From NCBI RefSeq assembly GCF_000828715.1, contig NZ_AP014583.1, positions 1,610,001 through 1,674,000 of the forward strand: a stretch of 64,000 nucleotides of DNA. Reading direction: 5' to 3'. The stretch comes from Winogradskyella sp. PG-2 (GTDB taxonomy: Bacteria > Bacteroidota > Bacteroidia > Flavobacteriales > Flavobacteriaceae). This document shows positions 20,259 through 30,791 of the stretch, piece by piece. The notes under the pieces are model-generated. The model did not search any database. It saw nothing but the letters and a program-made list of their open reading frames with translations, and was not told the origin of the DNA. Position 1 is the stretch's first letter. Each line of letters begins with the position of its first letter. Both the position numbers and the translations under genes were made by a program.

Positions 20259-21545
20259 CTAGTTTTTAATTACTTTTTTAGTAAAACTAGCACCACTTTT
20301 TTCGTTTGTGATTTTCACAAAATATAAAGCGTCTTCTAATTGATCTAAATTAGAAATAGTTATTGTACCATTTGTAGCTTCTCTACTTTCGGATAATACA
20401 ATACGTCCATTAATATCAAATAGATTTAGATTGTAATTATCGTTTGAAGCAATAGGAAGTTTAATGGTTAATGAAGATGTAAAAGGGTTAGGGCTAACTT
20501 CTACAGTATCTAAACTATAATTTTGAGTGCTAAGTAGTGAACCGCCACAAATAGACCAACCCATGTCTTCAAACATGCCTAAAGTAATTGGCCCAGGATC
20601 ATGAACAGCAACACCAGGTCCTATTGAAGGTGTCATTAGAGTATTTACATTACTTATTGGAAATGTATTAGTATCCCAATGAGAATAACTAGATCCACCC
20701 TGATAAGGGTTTGGTGCAAATATTTTAGGCTTAACCCCTCCATTTTGTACTGTAGTTATAGTACCGTTATTAAATAAGTCACCACCTGTTATTTGCGCGT
20801 GTAATGCTGTAGAAGGGTCTGTAAATATTGCCGTATCTAAAAGAGATTGGGCACTACCATTTTCAATAGTTATATCGTAAACCGATGGAAGCATAGTTCC
20901 AGTATCTCTAACCTGTCCTGTTGTTCCGTCTGTAAAAGCAAATCCAGTAAAACCTAAACCATGCCCTATTTCATGTAACACAACTGATACAAAATCAATT
21001 TGTCCACCTGGTGGATTAGCATCAGTTCCAAAATAAAAATTAAATGTACTACTAAACTGAGAGCTAATATCTATTGAGCCACCAAAAGGGCTAGAATCCG
21101 TATCCTCAATTTTCTCCCAAAGTGCTCTAGGATAAAATACATTGGGCACAGCATCAGGATGGTTTGATGTCAAAAAACCAGTTGGTCCAGCTTGTCCTAA
21201 AACACCTGGGGCTAAAGCATCGAAAGAAGCATTTATTCTAATTGTCTGATTAGATTCTATGGACATGGCCCAAATATCTACCGCAAACTGAAAAGCCGCT
21301 TGAGCTTCAGGTGTAAAACCAGTGTAATTCACTATAAAAGTTGAGCAAGGAGCACCACTTCTATTCAAAACATTTTGAGATCTTAAAATTCTGCTTGTCC
21401 CTTCATAATCGTTTTCATGATAAACGCACGCTGGTGTAGCAGGTGTATATAATCTAGGCACAAACTCTGTTTCACCCTGTCCATATCCTATAAAAGACAT
21501 GCAAAATAGGCCTATCAATAAGAGGGATTTATTTAAATTTTTCAT
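20259..21545 (-). CDS. Secreted zinc metalloprotease with T9SS sorting domain
   Basis: About 428 residues from the ATG at 21545 (MKNLNKSLLLIGLFCMSFIGYGQ, a good signal peptide); an in-frame ATG at 21575 would add ten residues in front of it and is less likely. The catalytic motif is HEIGHGLGF, with a metzincin-like HExxHxxGF. The C-terminal about 75 residues (VEVSPNPFTSSLTIKLP...FTKKVIKN) are a type A T9SS sorting domain, so the protease is exported across the outer membrane. Confidence 0.88.
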   Translation of the reverse strand: MKNLNKSLLLIGLFCMSFIGYGQGETEFVPRLYTPATPACVYHENDYEGTSRILRSQNVLNRSGAPCSTFIVNYTGFTPEAQAAFQFAVDIWAMSIESNQTIRINASFDALAPGVLGQAGPTGFLTSNHPDAVPNVFYPRALWEKIEDTDSSPFGGSIDISSQFSSTFNFYFGTDANPPGGQIDFVSVVLHEIGHGLGFTGFAFTDGTTGQVRDTGTMLPSVYDITIENGSAQSLLDTAIFTDPSTALHAQITGGDLFNNGTITTVQNGGVKPKIFAPNPYQGGSSYSHWDTNTFPISNVNTLMTPSIGPGVAVHDPGPITLGMFEDMGWSICGGSLLSTQNYSLDTVEVSPNPFTSSLTIKLPIASNDNYNLNLFDINGRIVLSESREATNGTITISNLDQLEDALYFVKITNEKSGASFTKKVIKN

Positions 21546-21828
21546 AGTTATAGTAATTTTATTCATAAACAACAATAATTTTTGAGTTTAAAAATAAGAT
21601 AATTTTAATTAAAAGTATTTGCATCTAAATAATTATCGGTTAAAACCATAATTAATGAGATAAACAATTAATTGTTTATCTCATAATTTCACTCTTTTAT
21701 ATCTTAGTTATTAATTTTTATGAAATGATAAAGCTTAAGTGGTTTTACAATTAACTTACTTGGGCATTAAAAAAGATAGCGCAATTTCTGAAAGAAACTG
21801 TGCTATTATTACCAATTATGTATTTGTG

Positions 21829-22211
21829 TTACTCTACAATCAAAGTATATAGAGGTGTTGAATTTAAAGGACAAAAATACACATACTCACCTTTATTTAA
21901 TGTCGTTACATTAGAGGATTCCTTAGAATTATTTTCTAACGCTTTAGTTACATAAGCTGTAGAAATATGATTTTCTGGTTGAGACGTATCTTACCCTTTG
22001 GAACTAACACAAAGCCTACCTTATGGCCTACATTATTGTTCGAGATTTCAAAAATATAATCTCCTGAAGTTATAGTCAATTTTTTCTGTGTAAATTCACC
22101 TTTGGTTTGTTCTAGTGAAATAACTTTTGTTTCAGTTTTTATCTTGTTTTGCGCATTACTACTTAGTCCAAATATTAAAGCAATAACCAGAATTAATATG
22201 TTTTTTTTCAT
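21829..22211 (-). pseudogene. Small secreted cupredoxin-like protein, frameshifted
   Basis: Starts at ATG 22211 with a signal peptide (...GLSSNAQ). The frame is lost after GFVLVPKGK near 21988-21995; adding one base restores DTSQPENHISTAYVTK... to a stop at 21831-21829. The restored C-terminus has YFCPLNSTPLY, a type 1 copper-site cysteine loop. Intact, it would be about 126 residues. True decay or a one-base error; the copper role is inferred from the motif. Confidence 0.65.
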
Positions 22212-22376
22212 GTTTTTAGTTTTTTTACTATTTTAGTTATCCAGTTTTGTAAAGTTGTTTTAATTTTAGTTTGGGATTATCATTGAATTTCTTTACTAAA
22301 AGTTGGATGGGTGCGACGCCCTTAAGGTCGCATCTTTTTTTATATTCTCTTAAGTACTTTCCAAAAATTTCAAAGT

Positions 22377-22924
22377 TTAAACAGTATCAAATTCTAAAGA
22401 TTCCGCTACAGGAAAATCAACAGGAACTTGTGTTTTAATATGTATATAGTTAGAGATTGTTTTATCACCCACTAAAGAAATAGTATCTATTAAATTACCT
22501 TTGGTATAACCAACATTAAAGAAATTTTTAATACAATATTATCTGTTTTACCTCTATTCTCAGTAATGTTTTTGGCTAATTTTGCTAAAGCATCTAGTTT
22601 GTTATTTACTGAAGAAAAAGCTGCTCTTAATTCTAAGATTTGCTCATCAGTAAAACCGTTCATTTTTCCAATTGTCGTATGTGCAGATAAACAATAAATA
22701 CAATCGTTTACTTGACTTACAGCTAAGTTTACTGCCTCTTTTTCTTTAGCAGATAAAGAAGTTTTAGCATTAGCAAATGTCAGATAGTTTTCTAAAGCTG
22801 TATTGCTGTGTGCGTATGTTGCGTATAAGTTTGGTACAAACCCTAAACCTTTGTTGAGGTTATCGAATATAACTTGATTGTTTTCACTTACCTCTTCTCT
22901 TGTTGGGATATTAAATGTGCTCAT
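22377..22924 (-). pseudogene. Carboxymuconolactone decarboxylase / AhpD-like peroxidase, frameshifted
   Basis: ATG at 22924. The CxxC-H motif NDCIYCLSAHT marks an AhpD-like alkylhydroperoxidase. The frame is lost at a run of five T on the plus strand (22525-22529); with six, the protein continues as LKNFFNVGYTKGNLIDT to TAA at 22379-22377 (about 182 residues). The homopolymer position suggests either slippage or a sequencing indel. It lies close to an AraC regulator transcribed in the same direction. Confidence 0.7.
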
Positions 22925-23308
22925 AATTTTTATACTGAAATTTATTCAGTGTTTTATTAGTATTGATTTTTTGAATTTTTTATTGGTACAAAGTTGCGAC
23001 CGATTAAATCTTTATAAAATGACAGTTTTTCCTTTAGGCTTGTCATTTTTTCCCTTTCTATGGATTTACCCTATGTGAGGTTTTTCAGCATCACAATAAT
23101 AATCTTGAATGTGTTAGTGCTCACAATGTGTTTTTGGAATAATGGTATTTACAATTCGTTTTGGACTTCTTCTGAATATTTCAATAAGATTGAATATGGA
23201 TTTGTTTTTAATTTTCATCTTGTTATTGTGTTAGTATTACAATGCAAAGATGGAGTAGAAGTAGATGTTAAAGAATGAAGAATTTGCCCAAGGGCTTGTC
23301 AATTTTTC
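22925..23308. other. 384-nt intergenic stretch
   Basis: AT-rich sequence between the AhpD-like gene and the AraC-type gene. It probably contains the minus-strand promoter of the former. Short plus-strand reading frames here look random, and I see no RNA gene or repeat. Confidence 0.5.
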
Positions 23309-24151
23309 CTAACCTGTCGTTTTTAATCCCTTTTTGTAATCCGAAGGTGACTGAGAGGTATACTTTTTGAATAAACGACTTAAGTGTGGCGCATCATCAA
23401 AACCGATTTCGTAAGCAATTTCCTTTGCAGTTTTGTCTGTATAGGTTAATAAACGTTGAGCTTCTAAGACGACACGTTCATGTATAATTTGAAGTGGACT
23501 CCTGTTGAGTTTAGCAAAGTTATTAGATAAAGTTTTAGGTGAACGGAATAACTTATCTGCATAAAAAGAAACACTATGCTCTTTTTTAAAATGTTGTTCT
23601 ACAAGAAAATTAAATTCGCGAAGTAAATCTACTTTAGAGCTTTTTGGTGTTTCAAGAATACCTTCTTTAGCTTTTAATAATCTTGTGCTTTTTATAATAA
23701 ATCTAGCCATTAACATTCGTAGCATTTCGGCTTGGATGTTGTCTTCGGTTTCTAATTCATCAATAAAAACTTCATGGAGTGTTTTAAATTTTTGTTGTTC
23801 TTTTTTATCTAAATGAATAATAGGAATATTAGTATTTCCAAAAAACAAAATACCAACACAACTTACTTCTTGATCGTGATCTTTAATACAGTAAAACTCA
23901 CGGTTAAATTGGTATACTAGAGCATCACCACCACTTATATATTACAAATATTGAATAGGAGTAAGAGCTAATATACTGTTTGACTCAATGGTAAAAGGAA
24001 TACTATCTATAATGATTTCTATAGCTTCAGAATTTGCCCAAATAAAAGTACATAACTCAGCTTGCTTTGCTTTACTAAAAGATTCTAAATCTGTTTCATT
24101 ACCAATATTAAAAATGGCACTCGTTGAAAACTCTTTAAACGTATGATTCAT
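23309..24151 (-). pseudogene. AraC-family transcriptional regulator with an in-frame TAA
   Basis: The frame is continuous from ATG 24151 to 23309 (281 codons) except for TAA at 23944-23942 (codon 70, PIQYL-stop-YISGGDALVYQF). The codon would read CAA (Gln) with a single C-to-T change. The N-terminal half is a cupin-like sensor; the C-terminal half has the double AraC helix-turn-helix (FRSPKTLSNNFAKLNRSPLQ..., AKEIAYEIGFDDAPHLSRLFKKY). It sits next to the AhpD-like gene it may control. Confidence 0.78.
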
Positions 24152-24203
24152 GAAAATTAAGTCTACATAGAATCTTAAACATTACAAATAAAATAGAAAG
24201 TAA

Positions 24204-24380
24204 CTAGGCAACTTTTTTAAGAAGGTCAAAACAAGGGCATTTTTTGCAACGCTTGTATTCTGCTTTCTTATACTTTTTACAGCATTTAGACTTTACTTTT
24301 CCTAAAGTGTCAAAGCCAGAAGTTTCAAGAACTTTAATACGTTCTTTTTTTAACTTTTTGTTTTTCTTTTTTTTGCCCAT
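24204..24380 (-). CDS. Small Lys/Cys-rich conserved protein
   Basis: 58 residues from the preferred ATG at 24380 (MGKKKKNKKLKKERIK); an ATG six codons upstream is possible. The C-terminus holds CCKKYKKAEYKRCKKCPCFDL, several cysteines that could bind metal. Such small basic Cys-rich proteins are widespread in Flavobacteriia; function unknown. Confidence 0.65.
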   Translation of the reverse strand: MGKKKKNKKLKKERIKVLETSGFDTLGKVKSKCCKKYKKAEYKRCKKCPCFDLLKKVA

Positions 24381-24451
24381 TGCGTCTGCATAATACAACG
24401 ATGCAAAAATAGTTATTTTTATTTATTCTAAATAAAATTTAACATTTAGAT

Positions 24452-24976
24452 TTAAACTCCTGGATTTAAATCTTGGGCCGCAGAGTTTACCGTTAATTGC
24501 TGTATATCTCTATCAAATAAGTATAAGCCTCCTTTATCATCACCAATCATGTTTATCTTGTCGAGGATAGTTCTAGCCACAGCTTCTTCTTCAATCTGTT
24601 CAGCAACATACCATTGTAAGAAGTTATGAGTAGCGTAATCTTTTTCTTGTAGTGATGTATGAACCAGTTCGTTAATACTTTCAGATACAAAAATTTCATG
24701 CTCTAAGAGTTTCTCAAACATTTTTTTAAATGAATTGAATTCAACATTAGGAGCGTTGAGTTCTGAGATGTGCGCATGTCCACCACGTTCGTTAACAAAC
24801 TTTACGAGCTTTAACATATGCTCACGTTCTTCATCAGACTGATCATACATAAAGTTAGAAATACCCTCTAAACCTTTAACTTCAGCCCAAACGGCCATAG
24901 CTAAATAGACTTGAGAAGATTCAGCTTCTATTCGTATTTGTTTATTTAGTGCAGATTCAATAGTCTTTGATAACAT
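24452..24976 (-). CDS. ftnA: Bacterial non-haem ferritin
   Basis: About 174 residues from ATG 24976 (MLSKTIESALNKQIRIEAESS); an upstream in-frame start would add nine poorly fitting residues. Four-helix ferritin with ferroxidase residues in E-x-SSQVYLAMAVW, SDEEREHMLK and VAEQIEEEAVA. Stores iron in the cytoplasm. Confidence 0.95.
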   Translation of the reverse strand: MLSKTIESALNKQIRIEAESSQVYLAMAVWAEVKGLEGISNFMYDQSDEEREHMLKLVKFVNERGGHAHISELNAPNVEFNSFKKMFEKLLEHEIFVSESINELVHTSLQEKDYATHNFLQWYVAEQIEEEAVARTILDKINMIGDDKGGLYLFDRDIQQLTVNSAAQDLNPGV

Positions 24977-25072
24977 AATTTTATTTTTTACAAAAATAAC
25001 CACTTAAACCTTAATATATGGTTAATAGTTTAAAGTTGAGCTAATTCATATTTAATCTAATTTGAAATTGAT

Positions 25073-26083
25073 TTACATTTCTCTAGGTTCATAATTGAGA
25101 ATAGCGGCTCTTAATTTCTTCTGCATACGCTCTCTTAGCTTAATTGGTTTAATTACCTTAATACTCTCTCCAAACCCTAAAATAAGGCGTTCAAATTCAA
25201 AGTTAATTTGAACTAAAACATTGAATATAATACCGTCTTCGGTGTGCTTTATAATGCGTTGCGATGAATGAAAAGGCTTAGTAATCACATAAGGGGCATT
25301 GTACTTGTCAATCCAAAATTCTATACGTTGAGGCCTAGAGTTAGACACAGTGACTCCTACAACATCTTTATAATAATCATCTCCATTAATATTATGGTCT
25401 ACATAATCAATAGCTTCTGAGTCTATTATTTTAGACATTCTGTCTAAAGCTAAAGTGATATACTTTCCTTTATGAGAGGCCAATAAAAACCAACGATTAT
25501 TAAATTCTTTTAGTAATTGTGGATGGACAGTCATTGTACTTGCTTGCCGAGCTCTAAAAGATTGATATAATACATCTATTACTTTTTTATTCTGAATAGC
25601 TGCATATATAACATCTATATATTCTAAGCCTTTAAGCTGCTCATTTTTATCTAAATGAATAATGGCGCGTTTATCTTTTTGAGAAGAGTAAACCGAATCT
25701 TCTAAGCGCTGTAATACACCATCCATTTCCTTAAACAAGGAAAAATCTTTAAACTGACGTAATACTTGGATGGCCTCATTCATAATTTTTACATCCTTAT
25801 CAGTAACAGGAATATTAACAATACTGAAGTCATCTTCATCATACTTATAATATTTTCGATCATACACAACAATAGGAGCATTATAGCCCAACTTTTCACT
25901 CCGCATCATTTGAATGTCTAGCTGTACCGTACGTTTACTCACATCAATATCTTTGCCTTCGTATTCATAAAGTGCATCAGAACAGGCTTCAATAAGGTCA
26001 TTGAGTGTCCATTGTCTATACTGATTCTGAAGACATTTATCTATTGTTTTATATCGGATTAATGCATTTTTATTAATGGGCAT
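25073..26083 (-). CDS. WYL-domain transcriptional regulator
   Basis: 336 residues. N-terminal winged helix-turn-helix (about 1-90, TLNDLIEACSDALYEYEGKDIDVSKRTVQ), then a WYL domain (about 170-245, IDVLYQSFRARQASTMTVHPQLLKEFNNRWFLLAS) and a C-terminal WCX-like region. WYL regulators sense ligands, in some cases nucleic acids, and often control phage-defence and DNA- or RNA-damage genes. It diverges from the nucleotidyltransferase pair, with the 19-bp palindrome 26123-26141 in between; the same palindrome recurs three more times in the island, so this is the best candidate for the island's regulator (inferred). Confidence 0.88.
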   Translation of the reverse strand: MPINKNALIRYKTIDKCLQNQYRQWTLNDLIEACSDALYEYEGKDIDVSKRTVQLDIQMMRSEKLGYNAPIVVYDRKYYKYDEDDFSIVNIPVTDKDVKIMNEAIQVLRQFKDFSLFKEMDGVLQRLEDSVYSSQKDKRAIIHLDKNEQLKGLEYIDVIYAAIQNKKVIDVLYQSFRARQASTMTVHPQLLKEFNNRWFLLASHKGKYITLALDRMSKIIDSEAIDYVDHNINGDDYYKDVVGVTVSNSRPQRIEFWIDKYNAPYVITKPFHSSQRIIKHTEDGIIFNVLVQINFEFERLILGFGESIKVIKPIKLRERMQKKLRAAILNYEPREM

Positions 26084-26122
26084 TTTTTGAAGTTTTATAT
26101 GAATTTAAAACAAAATATTTAG

Positions 26123-26141
26123 TACGCAAAAATATTGCGTA
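26123..26141. promoter_or_regulatory. Island operator, copy 1
   Basis: TACGCAA-AAATA-TTGCGTA, a perfect 7-bp inverted repeat in the divergent region between the WYL regulator and the first nucleotidyltransferase. A TTTG-ending -7-like box (GTGATTTG) follows at 26151-26158, the right arm starting 16 nt before it, as at the other copies (33627, 37392, 40541). Confidence 0.7.
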
Positions 26142-26172
26142 ACATGTTAAGTGATTTGTATCAAATAATTAA

Positions 26173-26921
<749 letters not shown>

Positions 26922-26925
<4 letters not shown>

Positions 26926-27992
26926 CACTACAAGAATTAAAAGCATCAGGACATATTATTTTCGAATGCATAAGCGGAAGCCGTGCTTACGGATTGGATA
27001 CACCTTCATCTGATACAGATATACGAGGTGTATTCATTCTTGCTAAAGAAACATTTTATAGCTTAGATTATGTGGGTTAAGTTAATAATGAAACCAATGA
27101 TATTGTTTATTACGAGCTTAGGAAATTCATTGAACTTTGCGCTAAGAATAACCCAAATATATTAGAACTGTTAAATGTTCCTGAAAGATGCATTCGATAT
27201 AAACATCCAATATTTGATGAAATTAAAATAGAATTATTTCTATCAAAGCTATGCAAAGCCACCTTTGCTAATTACGCGTTTACGCAAATAAAAAAAGCAA
27301 GAGGTTTAAACAAAAAGATTGTTAACCCTGTTGAAAAAGAGCGTAAGTTAGTCGAAGACTTTTGTGTAATATTAGATGGTAAAAAAACAGTCTCTTTAAA
27401 ACTATTCTCAGATGAAAAGGGTCTGAATAGAAACCATTTTGGATTAGCAAAAGTTCCAAAAATGAAAGATTGTTATAATCTATTCTATAACGAGTCATTA
27501 AACTATAAGGGTATTGCTAGACCAAATGCAAATGAGGTGTGTCTGAGCTCTATCCCAAAAGAAGAAAAGCCTTTAGCTATGCTGTATTTTAATCTGGATG
27601 GCTATTCTACTTATTGTAAAAAATATAAGGAATATTGGTCTTGGGTAGAAAAACGAAATGAAGAACGCTACAAAAACAACACCTCTCACGATAAGAATTA
27701 TGATGCTAAAAACATGATGCATACATTTAGGTTATTACATATGGCAAAAGAGATAGGAGAATTAGGTAAAATAAATGTAGAACGACCAGATAGGAACTAT
27801 TTGCTTGCACTAAAAAACGCTGAATTTGAATATAATGAGTTAGTTTCTAAAGCAGAAATTCTTAGAGAAGATTTAGAAATTATTTTTAACAATTCAACCC
27901 TTTATGAAAAATCAGATTTAAAGTCAGTTAATTCTCTTTTAGCAGAATTAAGAGAAAAATTTTATAATCTTAATTTGCAAATTAAAGTATAA
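26922..27992 (+). pseudogene. Second YcgL-type nucleotidyltransferase, in-frame TAA
   Basis: The frame from ATG 26922 to 27992 (356 codons) is continuous except TAA at 27078-27080 (codon 53, LDYVG-stop-VNNETNDIVYYEL). CAA (Gln) fits there. Before it stands the catalytic signature ECISGSRAYGLDTPSSDTDIRGVF; after it, the family's long C-terminal domain. Overlaps the preceding paralogue by 4 nt, so the two are translationally coupled. Both paralogues carry a stop, which is striking. Confidence 0.75.
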
Positions 27993-27998
27993 ATGCAT

Positions 27999-28132
27999 CA
28001 TATTTGCAGTAGAAAATACATTTGAAAAATAACGAAAAACACCTATATGAATCTATTAACATCACATACTAAGGACGCAAATCTGTGCTATAGTCGGTAT
28101 TTATAGAGTAGGTAAACAGTATAAAATTTAAA
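27999..28132 (+). ncRNA. Leader transcript unit 1 (promoter, 19-residue ORF)
   Basis: A CATATTTG -7 box (27999-28006) with TTG 21 nt upstream is followed by about 130 nt of transcript holding a short ORF (28047-28106, MNLLTSHTKDANLCYSRYL) and then a strong terminator. No other gene is present in 27993-28240. May be a regulatory small RNA or leader peptide; not recognised. Confidence 0.4.
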
Positions 28133-28170
28133 AAAAGCGTCCAAATAATTAAGTTTGGACGCTTTTTTTT
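28133..28170 (+). terminator. Intrinsic terminator of leader unit 1
   Basis: Stem AAAAGCGTCCAAA / TTTGGACGCTTTT with a TAATTAAG loop and a T run. Its stem is almost the same as that of the terminator at 33851. Confidence 0.92.
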
Positions 28171-28252
28171 ATGAAAAAATTCAATGCCTAAACAATGTGT
28201 ATTGATTAACTACATAACAGGCCGTCAAGGACTTATAAATCTGAAGTAATTC

Positions 28253-28353
28253 GGACAGGACTTCTATTGCTTAAAATCAGATTAACTAATTGATTATCAG
28301 TAAAATAAATTAAAATTTTATTTGGAATTTTCAATTATTACATTTTATATTTG
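28253..28353 (+). promoter_or_regulatory. Duplicated promoter region, copy A (upstream of rtcB operon)
   Basis: GGACAGGA-x-TTCTATT then TAAAATCA and TAACTA-x-TTGATTATCA recur in the same order at 34001, each about 90 nt before its -7 box (here TATATTTG, 28346-28353). The shared block includes a TTGAT-N-ATCA palindrome. Likely a regulatory region copied to drive the rtcB operon here and the tRNA array there. Confidence 0.55.
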
Positions 28354-28396
28354 CATTGCATTATTGCAACAAAACAATTATTAAAACGAAGTGAAA

Positions 28397-28483
28397 ATGT
28401 TTTATGGTAAAACAAACAAAAGTATGATTGTAGAACTAGGTTCTTTAGCATACACGCTTCGTGACTTCTTTCCAGATAAATAG
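28397..28483 (+). CDS. 28-residue leader ORF before the rtcB operon
   Basis: ATG 28397 to TAG 28483 (MFYGKTNKSMIVELGS...DFFPDK), 43 nt after the -7 box and just before a terminator. Architecture matches a leader peptide or attenuator. No homologue recognised; coding status uncertain. Confidence 0.35.
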   Translation: MFYGKTNKSMIVELGSLAYTLRDFFPDK

Positions 28484-28506
28484 AAATCTATTTTAATCAT
28501 ACAAAG

Positions 28507-28537
28507 AGTCCGAAGCCAAACGTTTCGGACTTTTTTG
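28507..28537 (+). terminator. Intrinsic terminator (attenuator candidate) before the rtcB operon
   Basis: Stem AGTCCGAA / TTCGGACT with a 9-nt loop and six T. I see no further -7 box between here and the GTG at 28711, so the downstream operon may be reached by read-through; the gap 28538-28710 also holds a CCGAAA/TTTCGG hairpin. Confidence 0.85.
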
Positions 28538-28710
28538 TATGCGCCATTCTTTCAAAAAGTATTTAGGCTTAAAACTTCCGAAGAAAACAAACAGTAACAA
28601 ATTAAAAGATGAGAACTAAACAACTCCGAAACCTCTAAAACAGATTTCGGTAAACATAAGACGTGGGTATTGAAATCGGCTAAATAATTATTAATCAAAT
28701 TATAATAGCT

Positions 28711-29400
28711 GTGAAACCACAACATATTAAAGAACAAAGACAAAAGGAAGTCCGTCGTCTCATAAATAGGCAATGGGAAATATGTCAACAACAACGTGCA
28801 TTAGGTTATATAGAATTAAATGAGCCAATACGTCATGGTTGGTACAAAGAAATTGTAATAACAGAAAAGACAGATCGATATAAAAACAAAGCTGCTATTT
28901 TAGAATTATATGATATAATTGAAAGGTATTATTGGGGAAGAACAAAAGAAGAAGCTGAAAAAAAATGGCTAAATCAAACGTCATTACACCTCATATACAA
29001 AGAGTTTCCAACTTTAAGTAAAAAGACATTTAACAAGCTAAGTTATAAAGCACAACGTTTGTGTACTCCATTTCTATATAGAGATGGATTCAAAAAACTA
29101 AGAGTTAGATTTTATATACGTATTCCAAAAGGATCTTATAGAATTAAATACTCTAGGGCTTACATAACGCATAGAAAGCGTATTGATCCAAATCTAATTA
29201 GTGAAGATGATTATATCGATTCGCTATTACAAAGAAAAGGGTATTACAATATTAAAGAAGGATTTTACCCTTGGAAAAACGATTGGAATTTATCCAATTA
29301 TAAACAAGAAAAATTAAGAACAAAAAAACAACTCAAAGCACTTAAAAAATATATGCTAGAGGATGTTTTAAACGAAACAATATCATGGGAAAGAAATTAA
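28711..29400 (+). CDS. Basic protein of unknown function, first gene of the rtcB operon
   Basis: 229 residues from GTG 28711; the first ATG would remove a good part of the coding region, and GTG follows the intergenic sequence directly. Rich in Lys, Arg and Tyr (RVRFYIRIPKGSYRIKYSRAYITHRKR), which suggests RNA binding. The final 16 nt overlap the rtcB start, so expression is coupled to RtcB. I recognise no family. Confidence 0.75.
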   Translation: MKPQHIKEQRQKEVRRLINRQWEICQQQRALGYIELNEPIRHGWYKEIVITEKTDRYKNKAAILELYDIIERYYWGRTKEEAEKKWLNQTSLHLIYKEFPTLSKKTFNKLSYKAQRLCTPFLYRDGFKKLRVRFYIRIPKGSYRIKYSRAYITHRKRIDPNLISEDDYIDSLLQRKGYYNIKEGFYPWKNDWNLSNYKQEKLRTKKQLKALKKYMLEDVLNETISWERN

Positions 29401-30776
29401 GCGGAAAAGACTTAATCAAATTAGGTTTTCCAAAGAACAATAGTATTAACGTGACTTTAGGTCAGATTAATCGTTACCAGAAACGTGTAAAGAAAGAACG
29501 CATATTAGAAGACGCAAAAAAAGTATTATTAAATCCAGAAAACTATAAAGGAGATGGTGTTTGGGGTAAAATAGCAGAAAGTCTGTTAGACCCAGTAAAC
29601 GTTACAAAGCAAAAATTAAATACGCATCGCGCACCATTTCAAATTTATGGAGAAAACGAAATTGATGATCAGGCAAAATACCAATTGTATGATGCTTTAA
29701 AATTACCAATTGCTGTTGCGGGAGCATTGATGCCAGATGCACATGTAGGTTACGGGCTACCAATTGGTGGTGTGTTAGCAATAAAAGAAGCAGTAATTCC
29801 TTATGGAGTAGGAGTTGATATAGGATGCAGAATGTGTTTAACTATTTATCCGGTAAAAGCATCTTATTTAAAAGGGAAGAAGCATCAATTGGAAAATATT
29901 TTGTCAGAACACACCAAATTTGGAATGTATGAAACACACAAAGTAAAACACGATGATCCTGTGTTTGAACGCGAAGAGTTTAAAACAATTCCGTTAGTAA
30001 AACGCCTAAAAGATAAAGCCTATAAACAATTAGGAACATCTGGCGGAGGAAATCATTTTGTGGAATTTGGTGAAGTGAGCATCTTAGATATCAATAACGA
30101 ATGGAATTTACCAACAGGAACTTATGTAGGTGTTTTATCACATAGTGGTTCTCGTGGTCTAGGAGCAAACATTGCTAAGCACTATACATATTTGGCAACA
30201 AAGCAATGTCCTTTACCAAAATATGTTCAGAATTTAGCTTGGTTAGATTTAAATACACACGATGGGCAAGAATATTGGTTGGCTATGAATTTAGCTGGTG
30301 ATTATGCAAAAGCATGTCATTATGATATTCATAAGCGCATAGGCAAATTATTAGGAGAACGACCTATTGCAAAAATAGAGAATCATCACAATTTCGCTTG
30401 GAAACAAGAGATAAATGGACAAGAATGCATTGTACATAGAAAAGGAGCAACACCAGCAAAAAAAGGTGAGTTAGGTATTATTCCAGGATCTATGACAGCA
30501 CCAGGATTTATAGTTAGAGGATTAGGTAGTACAGAAAGTTTACAATCAGCTGCTCACGGAGCAGGACGCTTATTGTCTAGACGACAATGCAAAATGACAT
30601 TAACAAAAAGTGCTATAAAAAAAGAATTACAAAAGTACGATGTCTCTTTAATTGGCGGCGGAATTGATGAAGCACCAATGGCATACAAAAACATTGAAAC
30701 TGTAATGAAAAACCAACAAGAATTGGTTGAAGTTATAGGGAAGTTTACGCCAAAAATTGTGAGAATGGCTAAGTAG
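29385..30776 (+). CDS. rtcB: RtcB RNA ligase (copy 1)
   Basis: 463 residues with the full RtcB core: MPDAHVGYGLPIGG, the metal-binding cysteine in GVGVDIGCRM, GGGNHFVEFG, LSHSGSRGLG, ENHHNF, HRKGATPA and the guanylylated histidine region SAAHGAGRLLSRR. RtcB joins RNA 2',3'-cyclic phosphate or 3'-phosphate ends to 5'-OH ends in a GTP/Mn-dependent reaction. Here it is followed by a nucleotidyltransferase gene and prfH, the known RtcB-PrfH pairing that restores ribosomes cut at the decoding site. Confidence 0.96.
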   Translation: MGKKLSGKDLIKLGFPKNNSINVTLGQINRYQKRVKKERILEDAKKVLLNPENYKGDGVWGKIAESLLDPVNVTKQKLNTHRAPFQIYGENEIDDQAKYQLYDALKLPIAVAGALMPDAHVGYGLPIGGVLAIKEAVIPYGVGVDIGCRMCLTIYPVKASYLKGKKHQLENILSEHTKFGMYETHKVKHDDPVFEREEFKTIPLVKRLKDKAYKQLGTSGGGNHFVEFGEVSILDINNEWNLPTGTYVGVLSHSGSRGLGANIAKHYTYLATKQCPLPKYVQNLAWLDLNTHDGQEYWLAMNLAGDYAKACHYDIHKRIGKLLGERPIAKIENHHNFAWKQEINGQECIVHRKGATPAKKGELGIIPGSMTAPGFIVRGLGSTESLQSAAHGAGRLLSRRQCKMTLTKSAIKKELQKYDVSLIGGGIDEAPMAYKNIETVMKNQQELVEVIGKFTPKIVRMAK

Positions 30777-30791
30777 ATTTTCTGATAAAAA

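Noticed and set aside
22878..23278. Two plus-strand ORFs between the AhpD-like and AraC genes
   Set aside because: Low-complexity hydrophobic peptides overlapping the start of a real gene on the other strand; no start context.
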